Assembly: GCA_936432065.2 (NCBI GenBank) | Contig: OW386285.2 | Location: 367,475,249 to 367,539,248 of the forward strand | Length of the DNA: 64,000 nucleotides | Direction of reading: 5' to 3' | Origin: Rutpela maculata | Lineage: Eukaryota > Arthropoda > Insecta > Coleoptera > Cerambycidae | Position numbers and translations under genes: made by a program | Notes under the pieces: generated by a model | The model's database searches: none | The model's input: only the letters and a program-made list of their open reading frames with translations | What the model was told of the DNA's origin: nothing | Shown: positions 10,834 through 22,772 of the stretch, one piece after another | How the letters are laid out: each line of letters opens with the position of its first letter | Numbering within the stretch: the first letter of the stretch is position 1

Positions 10834-11249
10834 CAAGTGGATGAAGAGCCTATGTAACAACAAAGTGATTTTGAGATAATTGATCTCAAAGTTTTTAACA
10901 ACCTACCAACTTCAACAGTACATAGATCCTTTATAAATTTATAAATCAGATATTTTTGCATTAGAATCAAATGTAATGTACTTGGGGGAATTTTGGGTAC
11001 ATATAGCCTTCATTCATATAAAAAAATCGTTTTTTTCAACAAAGTGATTTTGAGAGAATTGATCTCAAGTTTTTAACAACTTACCAACTTCAACAGTACA
11101 TAGATCCTTTAGAAATTTATAAATCAGATATTTTTGCATTAGAAACAAATGTAATGTACCTGAGGGAATTTTGTGTACTTATAGCCTTCATTCATATAAA
11201 AAACTCGTTTTTTTCGAAAATGTCACATAGACCCTTCATCCACTTCAAT
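10834..11249. mobile_element. MITE with internal 179-bp tandem duplication
   Basis: Ends are inverted: AAGTGGATGAAGAGCCTATG (about 10836) mirrors CATAGACCCTTCATCCACTT (ending about 11247). The inside is two nearly identical units starting CAACAAAGTGATTTTGAGA at 10858 and 11037 (period 179). No coding sequence. Confidence 0.7.
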
Positions 11250-11504
11250 TGGTATCTAGATTCAAAAATAATTTACTAAACGAGGATGTTAAAAAGTGGC
11301 TAATTTTGGCCTAATAGCTCAGTCAATAAAGGAGGTGTAGAGCGCGTGAGCAGGGATCTAAGCGAGGACCTAGGAGGTGAGCCGGAGGAGAGGGGCACAA
11401 AGAAAGTCCCACTTTTGGTTCTTTCGCTTATATCTCGAAAACGGTGCATCGCAGGGAAAAATTTTCTTATACCAAATGAAAGCTCATGAAATTTTCTACA
11501 ACTT

Positions 11505-12206
11505 TCATTTTATATACTTTTTTCGAATTCGCAACCGGTTTCGAGATACACGCTCCGAAAAAGTGAAAATTTTCGAAAAACAGATTTTTACCTCATCCTC
11601 AGTGGTGGGTGGTTCTTGCTGAAGGGGCTCTACGTCGTCTTTATCGTCGTCCTCGTCGTAAACAGGCATGCCGTTAAGGCATTTCCCTTGGCAGTGGAGA
11701 TACTCCACAGAACAGTTCAGCATTGCTTTCCGGCATCTACATTTGCCACTACCACAATCCCTGTTACAGCGGCAAAATATGGTTTTCAATAGGACCTCCG
11801 GTGAGGTGGATCTTCTGTTGGCACCAGGGTGTCTCCTACATGTTTCCACCCCCACTCTTGAGGGAGCAGCTCATTCCCGAGCCACTGTCGCACTTGGTGG
11901 TAGGTGCGCCGGCAAAGCTGTTTAGCTGCGCTCTCAGTTGGTGGGAAGAAGCTGATGTCAGGCTTAATATTTGCCACTAACCTCATGAACAACTGGAAGC
12001 GGTACTGGTTGAGGGAGGTCCGTGTTGCTGGTGCCCCATACCATTTGAGGAAGCAAATCTTCCCAGCCTCTTCAACCTCGCCTTGAGTAGAGGAGTAAAA
12101 GATCACTGCCGCTTCCTTGATGATTTCTGACTTTAAATACAATTTTGAGAAGCCCACCTTGCTTGAAGATGTTGTGTTGCAGCCGGTAAATGAATATAAG
12201 AACAGG
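11505..12206 (-). pseudogene. PIN-CXC protein, element B, C-terminal half
   Basis: On the minus strand this resumes after the MITE with LFLYSFTGCNTTSSS, then FPPTESAAKQLCRRTYHQVR and QWLGNELLPQEWGWKHVG. After a frame change near 11800 comes the CXC domain: CRCNRDCGSGKCRCRKAMLN followed by C-S-V, H-C-Q and K-C-L-N, with an acidic tail (YDEDDDKDDVEP). The CXC spacing fits Tesmin/TSO1-type zinc-binding domains, which bind DNA. Removing the MITE joins HI to LFLYSF without loss, showing the gene predates the insertion. Confidence 0.7.
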
Positions 12207-13554
12207 CCCAGCAAACATTTAGGTATTATTTGACGTCAAAACTACCTAAATTATGTACAATAAATTTAGTCGCAAAATTAAAATTAACCATGTTGTGGTA
12301 AAATTTAGGTTGACGCTACGTGGAATAGACATAAGTGGAGAATAAGACGACGTCGAAATTAGGTTATATCGACTAAGACAGGTAAAATTACACATAAATC
12401 GTACTTGTAGTCGCACAATATATTTGGTCAGTAATACCTGTTTAGGTAAATTTGACTTAAATTCGATGTCAATTCGACATCGAGTTGACTAGCTTTAGGT
12501 AAAACTTACGTATTTAAGTATGTGAAATTGGAAAATGACACCAAGAGGAAAAAAATAAGGTTTTTATACCTATTTGGTAATTTTCTCTATAATATTGTTG
12601 TCAGTCACCTACAAATTTGAAGAGATACCTAACTCACAATGACGATACAAGATGAATGTCGGTAACTAAAATAAATCCAATTTATAAGTAAAGTATTTGC
12701 AGTACTCGCTTGTTGAAATCAATGCGACGAAAATTTTTTGTGTATAATAGCAGCTGTACTTCGTAAAATAACAATGCGCCTCGAAAATATTCATCTATAA
12801 GGAAATTCTTATTGCCAAGTAAAAAAATTATAGTAATAATTTGAGCCGAAAAGTATGCTATACTTGTTAAATATGAGTTTACAGGTATAATTATGTGTTT
12901 TTTTAGCTTTTCGTCAGTTTATTCCCATACACACTCATTTTTAAAATTCTAATTTTGAATCATATTTCAACTGTGCTAAGAAAATATGGCGTCTTGAGCT
13001 AATTTAACCTTAAAGTTAACTGCCTTTGTAAATGCAACTACAAAAGATAATTGACTTAATGTTTGAAATCAGGTAGATAAGCCAGGTAGAATTTATCTAT
13101 TTTGTCGACCTAATATTACTTCAAAGGTGTATAATAACAGTGACCAAATAGGTTGCTATTTAGGTGTACATTATGTAGGATTTACAACAAAATCTACCTA
13201 GTGAGATATTCGACTATTAGGAATATTTTTAGTCGCTAAAAAGGTAAATACTACTTAATTATATTTCCTATTTCTATCCTATTGTAAATTTATCCTTCAG
13301 GTCATTTTTGGTAGATATTTTTAGTAGTCTTTCACTCGCTGCTTTTGTTAAATTTACTTTCAAGGAAAATTGTGTATGAGGTAGATTAATTGGTATTATT
13401 TACGTAAACTGAAATCTAAAGTAAGACCAATTGGTAAATTTTTATCGGAAGTGTATTTTTCTAGTCAATTTTACGTCATAATTACCTTAACAAGTAAATT
13501 CCTCTTTTACCAAGTCGAATTGGAGCTAATTTTAACAAAAATGTTTGCTGAGGG
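12207..13554. mobile_element. array-bearing MITE-like insertion with CCC termini (element ii)
   Basis: Terminal repeats are CCCAGCAAACATTT at the left and, reversed, CCCTCAGCAAACATTT at the right. No open frame of note. The interior is full of degenerate TTAGGTA/TACCTAA and GACGTC/TCGACAT motifs (for example TTTAGGTATTATTTGACGTC at the left). It interrupts the element-B gene precisely; I see no clear target-site duplication. Confidence 0.75.
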
Positions 13555-14364
13555 ATGTGTTCAAATCCATGCTGCTGCATCTCTTGGGTGGACAGTGTTG
13601 TTGGTGGACAGTGTTGTTTTGGTTTTGGTTGTTTTGGTTTTCCCTCGGCCGGGTTTCAGCAGCAAGATGTTTTGGGTGGGAGGAATGGAAGCTATCAAAA
13701 GGACGGCGAGGTCCACATCCACACCAACGACAGCCACAGAACTGTGAGTGGATTGTTCCACAGCAGTCTTCACGATAAGGACGTCAGCATCATCTTTGGC
13801 CTGGAGAGTCTGTATCCCATTCTCCTGAAGCTTTATCTGTAGTAAGATAAACTGACTTTTGTTGGTAGGGTTGGACAAAAAATCTCGTTTCACAGGTATC
13901 GATGTTTTCCATGTGGTATAAGAAAAATTAGGTGATACATTCATCACAAATGGTGGCACGCAGGCATCTTTTTGCTAAATTACTCTGCGCAGTAGGAATC
14001 CACCGTCTACTACTATGTTCATCTGAGACAGTTGAACAGCCTTATCGGTAGGCTCGAACATGGTGTACAGGACAGATTTGGTTGTCTTCCTCAAACCACT
14101 TTCATTGAACAGTGCCAAGGGAATGTTTGATGAAATATGTGAGGTAAAAATCTGTTTTTCGAAAATTTTCACTTTTCTGGAGCGTGTAGCACGAAAACGG
14201 TTGCGAATTAGAAAAAAGTATATAAAATGAAAGTTGTAGAGAATTTCATGGGCTTTCATTTGGTATAAGAAAATTTTCCCTAAGATGCACCGTTTTCGAG
14301 ATGTAAGCGAAAAAACCAAAAGTAGGACTTTCTTTGTGCCCCCTACCCTCCGGCTCACCTTCAC
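13555..14364 (-). pseudogene. PIN-CXC protein, element B, N-terminal half
   Basis: On the minus strand, SSNIPLALFNESGLRKTTKS and VVDGGFLLRRVI are followed by an internal deletion relative to copy A that removes the FDG/QRR block. KRDFLSN and LQAKDDADVLIVKTAVEQS follow, then VAVVGVDVDLAVLLIASIP and NILLLKPGRGKTKT. The paired acidic motifs (DDAD..IV..A and VVGxDVDL) resemble the XPG-I region of FEN1-like nucleases. A stop and frame change near 13560, the deletion and the MITE make it non-functional. Confidence 0.65.
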
Positions 14365-14393
14365 ATTCGTTGACTGGACTATGAGCTGAACAA

Positions 14394-14871
14394 CGGAAAA
14401 TGAACACGGTTTTTGATAGCATTTTTCCCGTAAAATGAGATGATGTATTCGGTTTCAAGGAAAAATGGCGGGAAAATGTGGCAAAATGTGAAAAAAGTTA
14501 AAATTCTGATTATGCTACAAGAAACTACCTGAATTTCGCGGAATAAACAGTTTAAATTTTGAATATAACAGGCTCAAATTTGTGAATTTTTAAGCATTTC
14601 CTTAATTTTGTCGCATTTTCCCGACATTTTTCGGCAAAGGGAAGTAGAGCATCATATTCTATGAGAAAAATACTAAAACACCATAATCTAGAATAAAATA
14701 TTATAGATCTTAAAAGTTTAACTTGTGAATATTTCAGACAGGACTAAATTTTCAAGCATTTTCTTAACTTTTCAACATTTTCCCGCCATTTTTCCATAAA
14801 ACTAAACACATCATCGCATATTCTACGGAAAAGTGCAACCAAAAACCGTATTAATTTTCTGTTGTTCAGCT
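14394..14871. mobile_element. palindromic MITE nested in element B
   Basis: AGCTGAACAACGGAAAAT at the left mirrors ATTTTCTGTTGTTCAGCT at the right. The whole 478 bp is loosely palindromic, with mirrored segments such as AAATGGCGGGAAAATG and CATTTTCCCGCCATTTTT. Flanking TA on both sides suggests a TA target. Confidence 0.7.
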
Positions 14872-14906
14872 TATTAGGCCAAAATTAGTCACTTTTTAAC
14901 ACCCTC

Positions 14907-15247
14907 CTTTATAAGTTAGATTCAGTTTATAATAATAATTATTTTAGGAGTTTACAAATAATATTCTTCAGTTTTAAGGAAAACATTATTCAAGGGTTTA
15001 CATGTATTAGTAAAAGTGGCACCGATTCAAAATTAAAAACAAATCTTTCCTGGAATGCTCATAAGGAGGAGAGTTTCTGCTCTTTTTTTTAAAGTTTCCT
15101 CCCACACTGTATTCAGAAATAATAATTCGTAGAGTGCAGAAAGGAAACTTTCCATTTGAAATTTTCCGTAGCGAAATTTTGATAAAAATGAAAGTTTTCA
15201 ATACAATTAGAGAATATTATTTAGGTATTATGCAAATCACAACTTAC
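14907..15247. other. no gene seen
   Basis: AT-rich; contains a GGAAACTTTCC-type stretch near 15140 that recurs at 15690 and 15960 in related form. Confidence 0.35.
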
Positions 15248-15564
15248 ACACTTTTTATTTATTATGAAAATACCTACTTTCTGTATATTGTTACCCTAAT
15301 CTGGGCACGCTAATATACTAGTTAGGTAAATACTTTAAAACACTCATTATTGGAGAATCAATCAAAACAACTACTCTTCTAGCTAATACTGACGAAGTAT
15401 TGATAGGATTCTTAGCATTCTAAAGAAAAGAAAAAAAACATATTGAAAATACTTAAATCATTTATTCAACTTTAATCATTCACTTTTTTATTTAATATGA
15501 AATTATCTACTTTCTGTATATTGGTGCCTTAATCGGGTCACGCTAATATACTACTTAGGAAAAC
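15248..15564. repeat. two direct copies of an 83-bp block, about 233 bp apart
   Basis: The block from CACTTTTTATTTATTATGAA through CTACTTTCTGTATATTG to CACGCTAATATACTA is present at about 15248-15332 and again at about 15481-15564. Confidence 0.65.
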
Positions 15565-16289
15565 ACAATAAAATATTTGAATATTTAAAAGTTCCTAAAA
15601 TTCCAGGAAAGTTTTCTTTGGGAACTTTAAGAATATTCAAATATTTTAACCTTTCATTTCTATCAATATTTCGTTCCGGGAACTTTCAAATGGAAAGTTT
15701 CCTTTCCCATCTCTGATTTTTATCAAAACTTCATTCCGGAAGCTCCAGAAAATTTCCTGAAAACTGTTAGCATAGTAGGTTATTTGTATCTCTTTTAATA
15801 TACTGATAACAGAAGTAATACGACTTTTATTTATATGTTTAATATCATTCTACAATTTTCAACAGCTAAAACATATTATACATAGATAAGTAACAATACT
15901 GTACAACAACATTGAAAACAATCGTATCACATAATATTTCCAAGAGACACATTTATTGGAAAGTTTCCTTTACCCTCTGGTAGAATATTATAAAAGTAAA
16001 AACTCACCTGGTTACCATTTACCATAATTTTAATTTTAAGTTATCCTTTTTTCCAGAACATAATACGATGAAATCCAGACATGAGAATCTGCCTTTTGAA
16101 TGGGAATGGTGACTAATAGGCCTCGTATGAGAATAAAGAAAAATGTGAAATCACTAAAAAAATTAAATTATTATATTTTTTGGCCATCATTAGCGGCAGT
16201 AAAGTCCTGACAGTAGATCCATGAACATGTAAATTTACAGGTTTCAAAAATTCCATAATTTGTTTTAGCTATTACTTATTTATTTTCTA
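15565..16289. other. no gene; GGAAAGTTTCC-rich region
   Basis: GGAAAGTTTCC-type palindromes occur near 15690 and 15960, with relatives at 15140. No coding sequence. Confidence 0.35.
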
Positions 16290-18169
16290 GTACAGGAAAG
16301 GATTGAAAAAACGACCATAACTTAAAAAAAATTTGTGCAGACTTTAAATTTTGGTTATAAGTTTAAAATAGGCCAAAGTTCACGAAACAAAAAAGTTTAG
16401 GAGTTTTACGGATCCGCAAGAACCTATAGGGCTAAAGGATATTTTTAATAAAAAAAATTGATTTTTCTCTATTTTCTCGGGAAATATGGCATTTACAAAA
16501 AAATATTCAAATAAAAGTTGTTTCTGGCAAAATTATCTTTAGTTTGGTGTTTTTAAATTTAATTTTATAGCAATAATTAACCGAACTACGGCCATTTTTT
16601 GATGGAGTGTTTTAAAGGGACAATGAATTGAGCATCTACATGATGCTATATATTAACGAAAAACACAAAAATTAATTACTGAGCAATTACTATAACAAAA
16701 TGCTGCCATTTTGTTAACAAAAATGTGAAAACGCACATTGAATCGGCCATAATTTCTTTATTTTTTGTGATATAAGAACAAACAAAAAATCATTTTAAAG
16801 ATTAATTAATTAATTACCTTTAATTTTGTTTCTTAGAACTTTTGATGGAAGTGTTACTGTTTCTAAGATATTTAACATTTTAAACTAAATACTTCATCCT
16901 AAAAACGGTCGGATGCCGTCTACAAAATTAAATATCTCCGAAACAATCAACCCTACACAAATATATAAACAAAATAAAGTTATCTTCAGTTTGTAAGCTT
17001 CATTTTTGATGTCCACCATATTTTCTCTTAAACTAATATTTATCGAGATATTTGCAGAGAAACAAAAATGTTACATTTTTTTCTAAAATCCACAGTTTAA
17101 AATGCATTTTTTTTTTCTAAAGCAAGCTGTAAGCCCATAAAAAAATTGGAGCATCTAGGTCACACTATATATTAACGAAAAATAGTATATAGGAATATAT
17201 TTTCTTAATTACTGACTACTTTACATTAACAAAATTGCGACTTTTTTGTTAAAAAAACAAAATGTGAAAACGTACATTGTTTCTGTTACAACTTCTTTGT
17301 CTTTTATGCTATAAAAAAAGGGGAAAAAATATTTGAAAGCCTAATTAATAGTTTTTCAGTTTAGTTATTAGCGTTTTTGGCCTAAGTGCCATAGTTTCTG
17401 AGATATTTAACATTTAAACTAAATACTTCATCTTATAAACGTTCGAACGCCACCTTTAGACTCTCCGAAACCATTAACTCTACAAAAATTAGAAAAAAAA
17501 AAAAACGAAATTCATCCTTAATTTAGTAGCTTTCTTATTTGTCTCTAGCATGTTTTTTCTCAATGTAATACCTTTCAAGTTATTTGACGAAAACGTATTT
17601 GAAATATCTACAAAGCTAAAATCTCAAATTTTCTAATAACTTAAATCTATCAATTTATATGAAAAGAACTTTTTCTTCTTAAAATTTAATTCTCTCTCAG
17701 CTCCAATGTTTTTGTTTTTTTAGGTGCCACCCCCTGAAAAGAGGTAGCATCCACCCCCTATAAATTAGCAAGCCCTCGCATAATATAGAAACTTCTTTTT
17801 TTATGCATTTACTATTAAGCTGCCCAAATCGAGAGATCTAATTCATATGACATTATTCCGAAGTTAAAACCTCTAGTATTTCGGTTAATTATTGCTATAA
17901 AATTAAATTTAAAAACATCAAATTATAGATAATTTTGTCAGAAACAACTATTATCTGAACTATTTTTTTGTAAATGCCATATTTCCCGAGAAAATAGAGG
18001 AAAATCGATTTTTTAATTAAAAATACCCCTTTTCACTCCCTATAGGTTCCCACGAATTCTTAAAACTCCTGAACTTTTTTGCTTTGCGGACTTTGACCTA
18101 TTTTGAACCTATAACCGAAATTTAGGGTCTGCACAAATTTTTTCGAGTTAAAGTAAAGTCTTCCTGTAC
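16290..18169. mobile_element. TIR element, family D copy 1
   Basis: The ends GTACAGGAA and TTCCTGTAC are flanked by TA on both sides. Inverted arms of about 310 bp share AAATTTGTGCAGAC, TTCTCGGGAAATATGGCATT and the AGCAATAATTAACCGAA block with their mirrors near 17870-18150. The interior is two direct units of about 520 bp (from about 16625 and 17145), both with GAGCATCTA...ATATATTAACGAAAAA and AACTAAATACTTCATC. No transposase seen, so probably a non-autonomous TA-targeting element. Related sequence surrounds element C at 48060-51482. Confidence 0.7.
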
Positions 18170-18171
18170 TA

Positions 18172-18862
18172 TTCCTGAAGTGTAGAAAATTGCAGTGGTA
18201 AAGTCCTATATACATATAAAAAAAAATATTTCATGTGTTTTAACAATACAAGGTTGATAAATCTTTCACCTAAATAAAGTCTTAGGAAAATTTCCATATA
18301 AATTAAATTAGAAGACGTAATGCATGAAAAAGAGTTATTACAGCTGATTATTGGGGAAAATGCATAAATCATGTTAAAAAAGTGGAAGATAAAATGTGGG
18401 ATACGGATATTCAGATTGACATAATATAACAGTACATGATTCAGCCGATAATTATAAATGTAGGAGCTAGCAGTGATAGTGACAGTGTTAGTGATTCTCA
18501 TAAGGTTAATTATTTATCTTGGAAAAATATTAATATTCTTACTGACTTAAAGTTTACCACATTGTGTTGAGTTTAGCTATTTATTTATCTTATAAAGTTT
18601 TTACTTTAAACCCCACTCTTATTAAAAAATTTGTGACTGAGGGCACGATTAACATCTTATGACTGGTAGCCTCGTTTCTTTAGGTTATCAGCAAACTTGG
18701 AAACCTTGTTTTGTTTTTAATATCGTTATTTTAATGAGAAAGTTCTTTTACTCACTTTTTTTTTAACCAGTTACTATCTAATTAACAATCCTGTCAATAA
18801 GAAAAACTGGTATGGAACTTTCTGTAAATATTTGTAAACATCCGTATGTCTGTCATTAAAAG
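18172..18862. other. no gene seen
   Basis: AT-rich DNA; the open frames here have no recognisable features. Confidence 0.4.
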
Positions 18863-19790
18863 TAGACTAGGCGGTGGCTGCATAAAACCCTACCTCAAAA
18901 GATATATGAATGAAACCATTTTGTAGCGAAATCAGCATGATAGGAGCTCTAAAAAACATGGAGTTGCCATTTCCTAGCCTGGAAGGTACCTCATGGTTGC
19001 TAAATATATGTACCCGTTTTTACCCCAAATTTACATTATAACATAAACAAATGAATAAAGAAACAGACTTGCAAAAGGTATGGGGATCTACAATTGAATT
19101 AAGACTTCAACTGCAGAGTTTTCGCGCCACATGAAATCAGAGTTTACGTTAAGAAACTCTGCAGCCAGTCACGTTTTAATTCAGTTGTAGTCACCAACCC
19201 CCCAACCTTTTGCAAATGTTTAAGAAACACTGGTTCTTTTGTTTGTCTAACCGGATTCTGGCGCTACATAGAAATTTCATTTCTGTATCTTATGATGTAA
19301 ATTTCGGGTAAAAATAGGTGTATATATCTAACCCTTTCAGAACGGCAGCGGACTTCGCTTGCGGGTTTGTCCGTTTGCAGCCGCGAACTTCAGATATGTA
19401 CGGCTTAACAAACTCAATATTTTCATGAATTTAGGGGAAATGTCAATAAAAAAATGCCGATAATAGAAACAAAAGTTTTACTTACCAAACATAAAATATA
19501 AATATGTAAAATAGCAAAAAAAAATTGAACTAACGGTGGGAGGAGTAAGAAAAGAGTTGAACCAATAATGTGTAATAGGCGGATACGTATGTTTTCAGTA
19601 ATTAGGTGCACCTCTTGTCGTGCGTAGATATCCGGTTCCCGGCGCGAAAGGGTTAAGAACCACGAGGTACCTTCCAGGATAGGATATGGCAACCTGTTTT
19701 TTAAAGTTCCTATCTTGCTATTTTCGCTACATGATGGTTTCATTCATGTATCTTATGAGACAGGGTTTTATGCAGCCACCACCCAGTCTA
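18863..19790. mobile_element. TIR element N with nested piggyBac-type MITE
   Basis: TAGACTAGGCGGTGGCTGCA at the left mirrors TGCAGCCACCACCCAGTCTA at the right, and the arms match for about 160 bp including GAATGAAACCAT and CTGGAAGGTACCTC. The interior carries another fold-back around 19030-19320 and the MITE at 19332-19652. Confidence 0.7.
19332..19652. mobile_element. piggyBac-like MITE
   Basis: The termini CCCTTTCAGAACGG and CGGCGCGAAAGGG are flanked by CTAA (a one-base variant of TTAA) at the left and TTAA at the right. CCC ends plus a TTAA target are diagnostic of piggyBac-type insertion. No transposase. Confidence 0.65.
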
Positions 19791-20101
19791 ATGTATTTAT
19801 TTCATGAATTATAGATTAATATTCATATTTTATATTTAAAATAATAATAATAATAATTATATATACAGTATGTCCACAGTTAGAGTGGATAAGAGGGTAA
19901 ATTTTTTTATTTCTCATTTTACGCGGAAAATGTATTCATCATAAAAAGTTCTGTTTTTGTTAAAAATGTGATTGCCATGGAGTATGTTAATGTCATGTAC
20001 AGGGTGTTCAGAAAATAAAAAAATCTGAAAATTATGTAAGAGTAAACTAGGGTCAATTTTAACGATATGAAAAATTTTCACTAAGAAAAGTTGTTTAGAA
20101 T
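19791..20101. other. no gene; mariner-like TACAGGGTG phrase
   Basis: AT-rich. GTACAGGGTGTTCAGAAAAT near 19997 resembles a mariner-type terminus but no partner end is evident. The last 8 bases (20094-20101) are the target duplication of the following hAT element. Confidence 0.35.
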
Positions 20102-21590
20102 CAGAGCTGGGAGTAATTAATTACTAAAGTAATTAAATTACTAATTTAATTACTTTTTTTTTAAAAGTAATTGTAATTGAATTACATTTTTCAAAGCAGT
20201 AATTGTACTTAAAAATTATTAATTCCTCAAGCGATATTCTGAAAATATCGTTTCAGAGTAATTAATTACCGATAGAAATTACTTCATGTAATTTAAATTA
20301 CTTCTCTAATAATTTCAAATTTCTAGAATAATTTGAATACTGTAGAGTTGAATTGTTTTACCGTAATTAAATTATTTTAGAGTATTTAAATTACTTTACA
20401 TTCCTATTAAAAGGAAACATAAACATGTAATACTATTCATATCTGTAACTTTTTTTTGTGAGCACAATCTCGTTTAAGATATTGACTTGAAATTTGGTAC
20501 ACGCATGTGTGCGGGTGCGGTGAATATAATTTGACAATTTCTCCTACATCCCTGAACCGATTAATAAAATTTTTGATGGGCCTTTAGAGACAACTTTAAA
20601 GAATGGTACTAGGCTATTGAAAACTAAAGAAGGAATTTTTTTTCTTTCAAAAAAAAATGTTTGTTGATTTCGATAGTCTGGTATCATTCTATCAAGTTCT
20701 CTAAAGGCCTATCAAAGAATTTTTTCAATCGGTTCAGGGATATAGAAGAAATTGTCGAGTTACGAAATCGTTTTCTTAAGCACGGCACCGCCACCTTTAA
20801 TGAGATCTGGAATTAGATTATATTTTGATTTTATTCCGTTGAAGGGTTGGAGGATAAATTGGGGTTAATAGGGAAATCAAGCAAGTAAGAGTCCATAAAA
20901 TTGGTATTTAGTATATATAAGAGAAGCTCAGGTCAACAAATTTTTTGGCATTAGCCCATTACCACCCCCACCCTATTATTAAAGGGGGTGAAAAAATTAA
21001 ATTGTGATTTAGTGTATATAGAAGAACTAAAGGCCTCATTTTTTTTTTACTTCATCCACCCCCACCCTCACTACCAATATGGCATATTGTTTTATGGATT
21101 TTTGAGGTATGCGATTTCAAATATTATATTACTAAAGGTCCATAAACAATTATTTCCACGTACAAATTTTTTTTCATTGTGAGAGACTTGGATAGAAAAT
21201 CAGTATGTGGAAGTGGGCAGCGGTTTTTATATTTGTTTTTAGTTATAGATTTTCATTCTTTTGTGATTACTGTCTTTACTGATTAATAAAAAATTTAGAT
21301 ATATCTTCCTTTCGTATTATTCAGTATTTGTATATAATTATAATTATTTGTACACTAACAAATGATCTTATAATTTACTAAACATCTCCCATTTCCATTA
21401 TAACAAATGTAGAAGCTGTAGAGTAATTATAAAAGTAATTTATTTATTCAATTACCATTACCAAATAATTAGTAATTTAATTACATTTTTTTAATAGTAA
21501 TTTAATTACTTAGTAATCAAATTGCTTTTTAACATTAGTAATTTGTAATTTGTAATTAATTACTTTTTCAAAGTAATTTGCCCAGCTCTG
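20102..21590 (+). mobile_element. hAT-type non-autonomous element, family E copy 1
   Basis: Begins CAGAGCTGGG and ends CCCAGCTCTG, with a perfect 8-bp target duplication TTTAGAAT at 20094-20101 and 21591-21598. The subterminal regions consist of TAATTTAATTAC-type repeats for about 200 bp at each end. No transposase frame. A second complete copy lies in opposite orientation at 37969-39669. Confidence 0.9.
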
Positions 21591-21598
21591 TTTAGAAT

Positions 21599-22391
21599 TA
21601 ATATTTGTCATAATTCCAATTTGTGGATAAATCTGCCTAATTCCACACTTTGAAAAAATTTTCAGACGCTGTAGTCTACATATGGCTATATAATTTTATA
21701 GCTCATCAGTCCAAGATACCATAAATTATCAAAGCAAAACCTTCATATATTTGTCACATGTAGTAGACTATAGGTCTACTATTAATTTCTTATATGTGGT
21801 AAAACTGTTATAATCTGTGGTCGAACATAATCAACGCCGTTGCTGCTTCAATAAATATACCTGCTATTTCGTATCATAAAAATGCCACTCATTCTTTGCT
21901 CCACCAGCATTTTACATACATACTGTAGTAATTTTATTTAGAATATATTAATTTTCTTGTATATCAACTTAGCCTTATAACCTTCAAATAAATTAAACAA
22001 TTAATGTTGTCAAACTTATATTATGAAATAGTTATTCTGAATGTATTCAACACAGATATCACACGGTAAGCTAAAAATTGTACATACATCTCTGGCACAA
22101 AATGCTCTTTTACCCTAGTGTGATAATTGTTTCACAAGGCATAGTTGATGCATATAAATAACTATTGCAAAAAGAAAAGTAAATATATCGTCGATAAATC
22201 TTATAAATAATTTTATTTTTAAACTTCACAACATTAAAATCACAGTTCAACTTATTACTGTATGTAACTTAATATACAAATTAATCTGAGTTCATTTCAT
22301 TAAAATCAAATTCAATCCTATAAAAAAATCATTAAATAAAACTTCGCTGGCTTACTTTAAAAAATAAAATAAATAATGTACATCAATAAAT
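21599..22391. other. 3' flank of DCAF15 gene
   Basis: Contains the 3' UTR of the minus-strand gene down to about 22200; beyond that AT-rich DNA with no coding sequence seen. Confidence 0.45.
22212..22217 (-). terminator. candidate poly(A) signal of DCAF15
   Basis: TTTATT on the plus strand (AATAAA on the gene strand), the first canonical signal after the stop, about 175 nt downstream. Confidence 0.45.
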
Positions 22392-22772
22392 TCAGTCACT
22401 ATCACTTGAGTATTCTTCAGTTACAAAAATATGTGATCTAATAGCTACATTTGCAGATCCCAAGCAAACTTCATAGTAATTGTTGTAATCCCTGAGATTT
22501 GTTTTCGATGTGGCATAGTAATAGTCCATTACAAGGACCTCTCTAAAATTATCTTTAGGAATTTCATAACTTGGTATTTCTTGAGGTTCATTAGAAGGTA
22601 ACAATTTTGTTGGTTCTTTAAGTTCAATTACATCAAATGCATCTGTTTCAATGCTCCAAGTAAAAAGAAAATTTGCTGTAAAATTTTCAGGTTTTCCATA
22701 TGGTTCCAATTTCTTTAGAGCACCTATTTTTATTACTGCTTGGCAGATTATGTGTCCATTTATGGGGCAAAT
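22392..22772 (-). CDS. DCAF15: DCAF15 exon 7 and stop
   Basis: Acceptor AAATTTCAG, phase 0. Encodes ICPINGHIICQAVIKIGALK (human VCPETNQVLINIGLLLLAF), then TANFLFTWSIETDAFDVIEL (human TSLKVAWDLNTGIFETVSV). It ends in an acidic EEYSSDSD tail and TGA. The tail past residue 750 is not obviously conserved. Confidence 0.9.
   Translation of the reverse strand: MCPINGHIICQAVIKIGALKKLEPYGKPENFTANFLFTWSIETDAFDVIELKEPTKLLPSNEPQEIPSYEIPKDNFREVLVMDYYYATSKTNLRDYNNYYEVCLGSANVAIRSHIFVTEEYSSDSD

Larger units (their letters stand above)
11282..14906. mobile_element. long-TIR element B (PIN-CXC family)
   Basis: The left end GAGGATGTTAAAAAGTGG mirrors the right end CACTTTTTAACACCCTC. The arms (11282-11590 and about 14130-14906) stay matched through GGCCTAATA, GTGAGCCGGAGG, GGGCACAAAGAAAGT, ATATCTCGAAAACGGTGCAT and CTTATACCAAATGAAAGC. 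A minus-strand PIN-CXC gene lies between them, broken by a 1.35-kb MITE (12207-13554). A second MITE (14394-14871) has entered the right arm. The coding frame runs close to, or into, both arms. Confidence 0.85.

Noticed and set aside
13451..13842. Overlapping plus-strand frames opposite the PIN-CXC gene
   Set aside because: They are antisense shadows of the minus-strand coding remnant in element B.
19997..20020. Mariner end TACAGGGTGTTCAG as part of a complete element
   Set aside because: No matching inverted end was found within several kilobases; a similar phrase at 44229 also stands alone.
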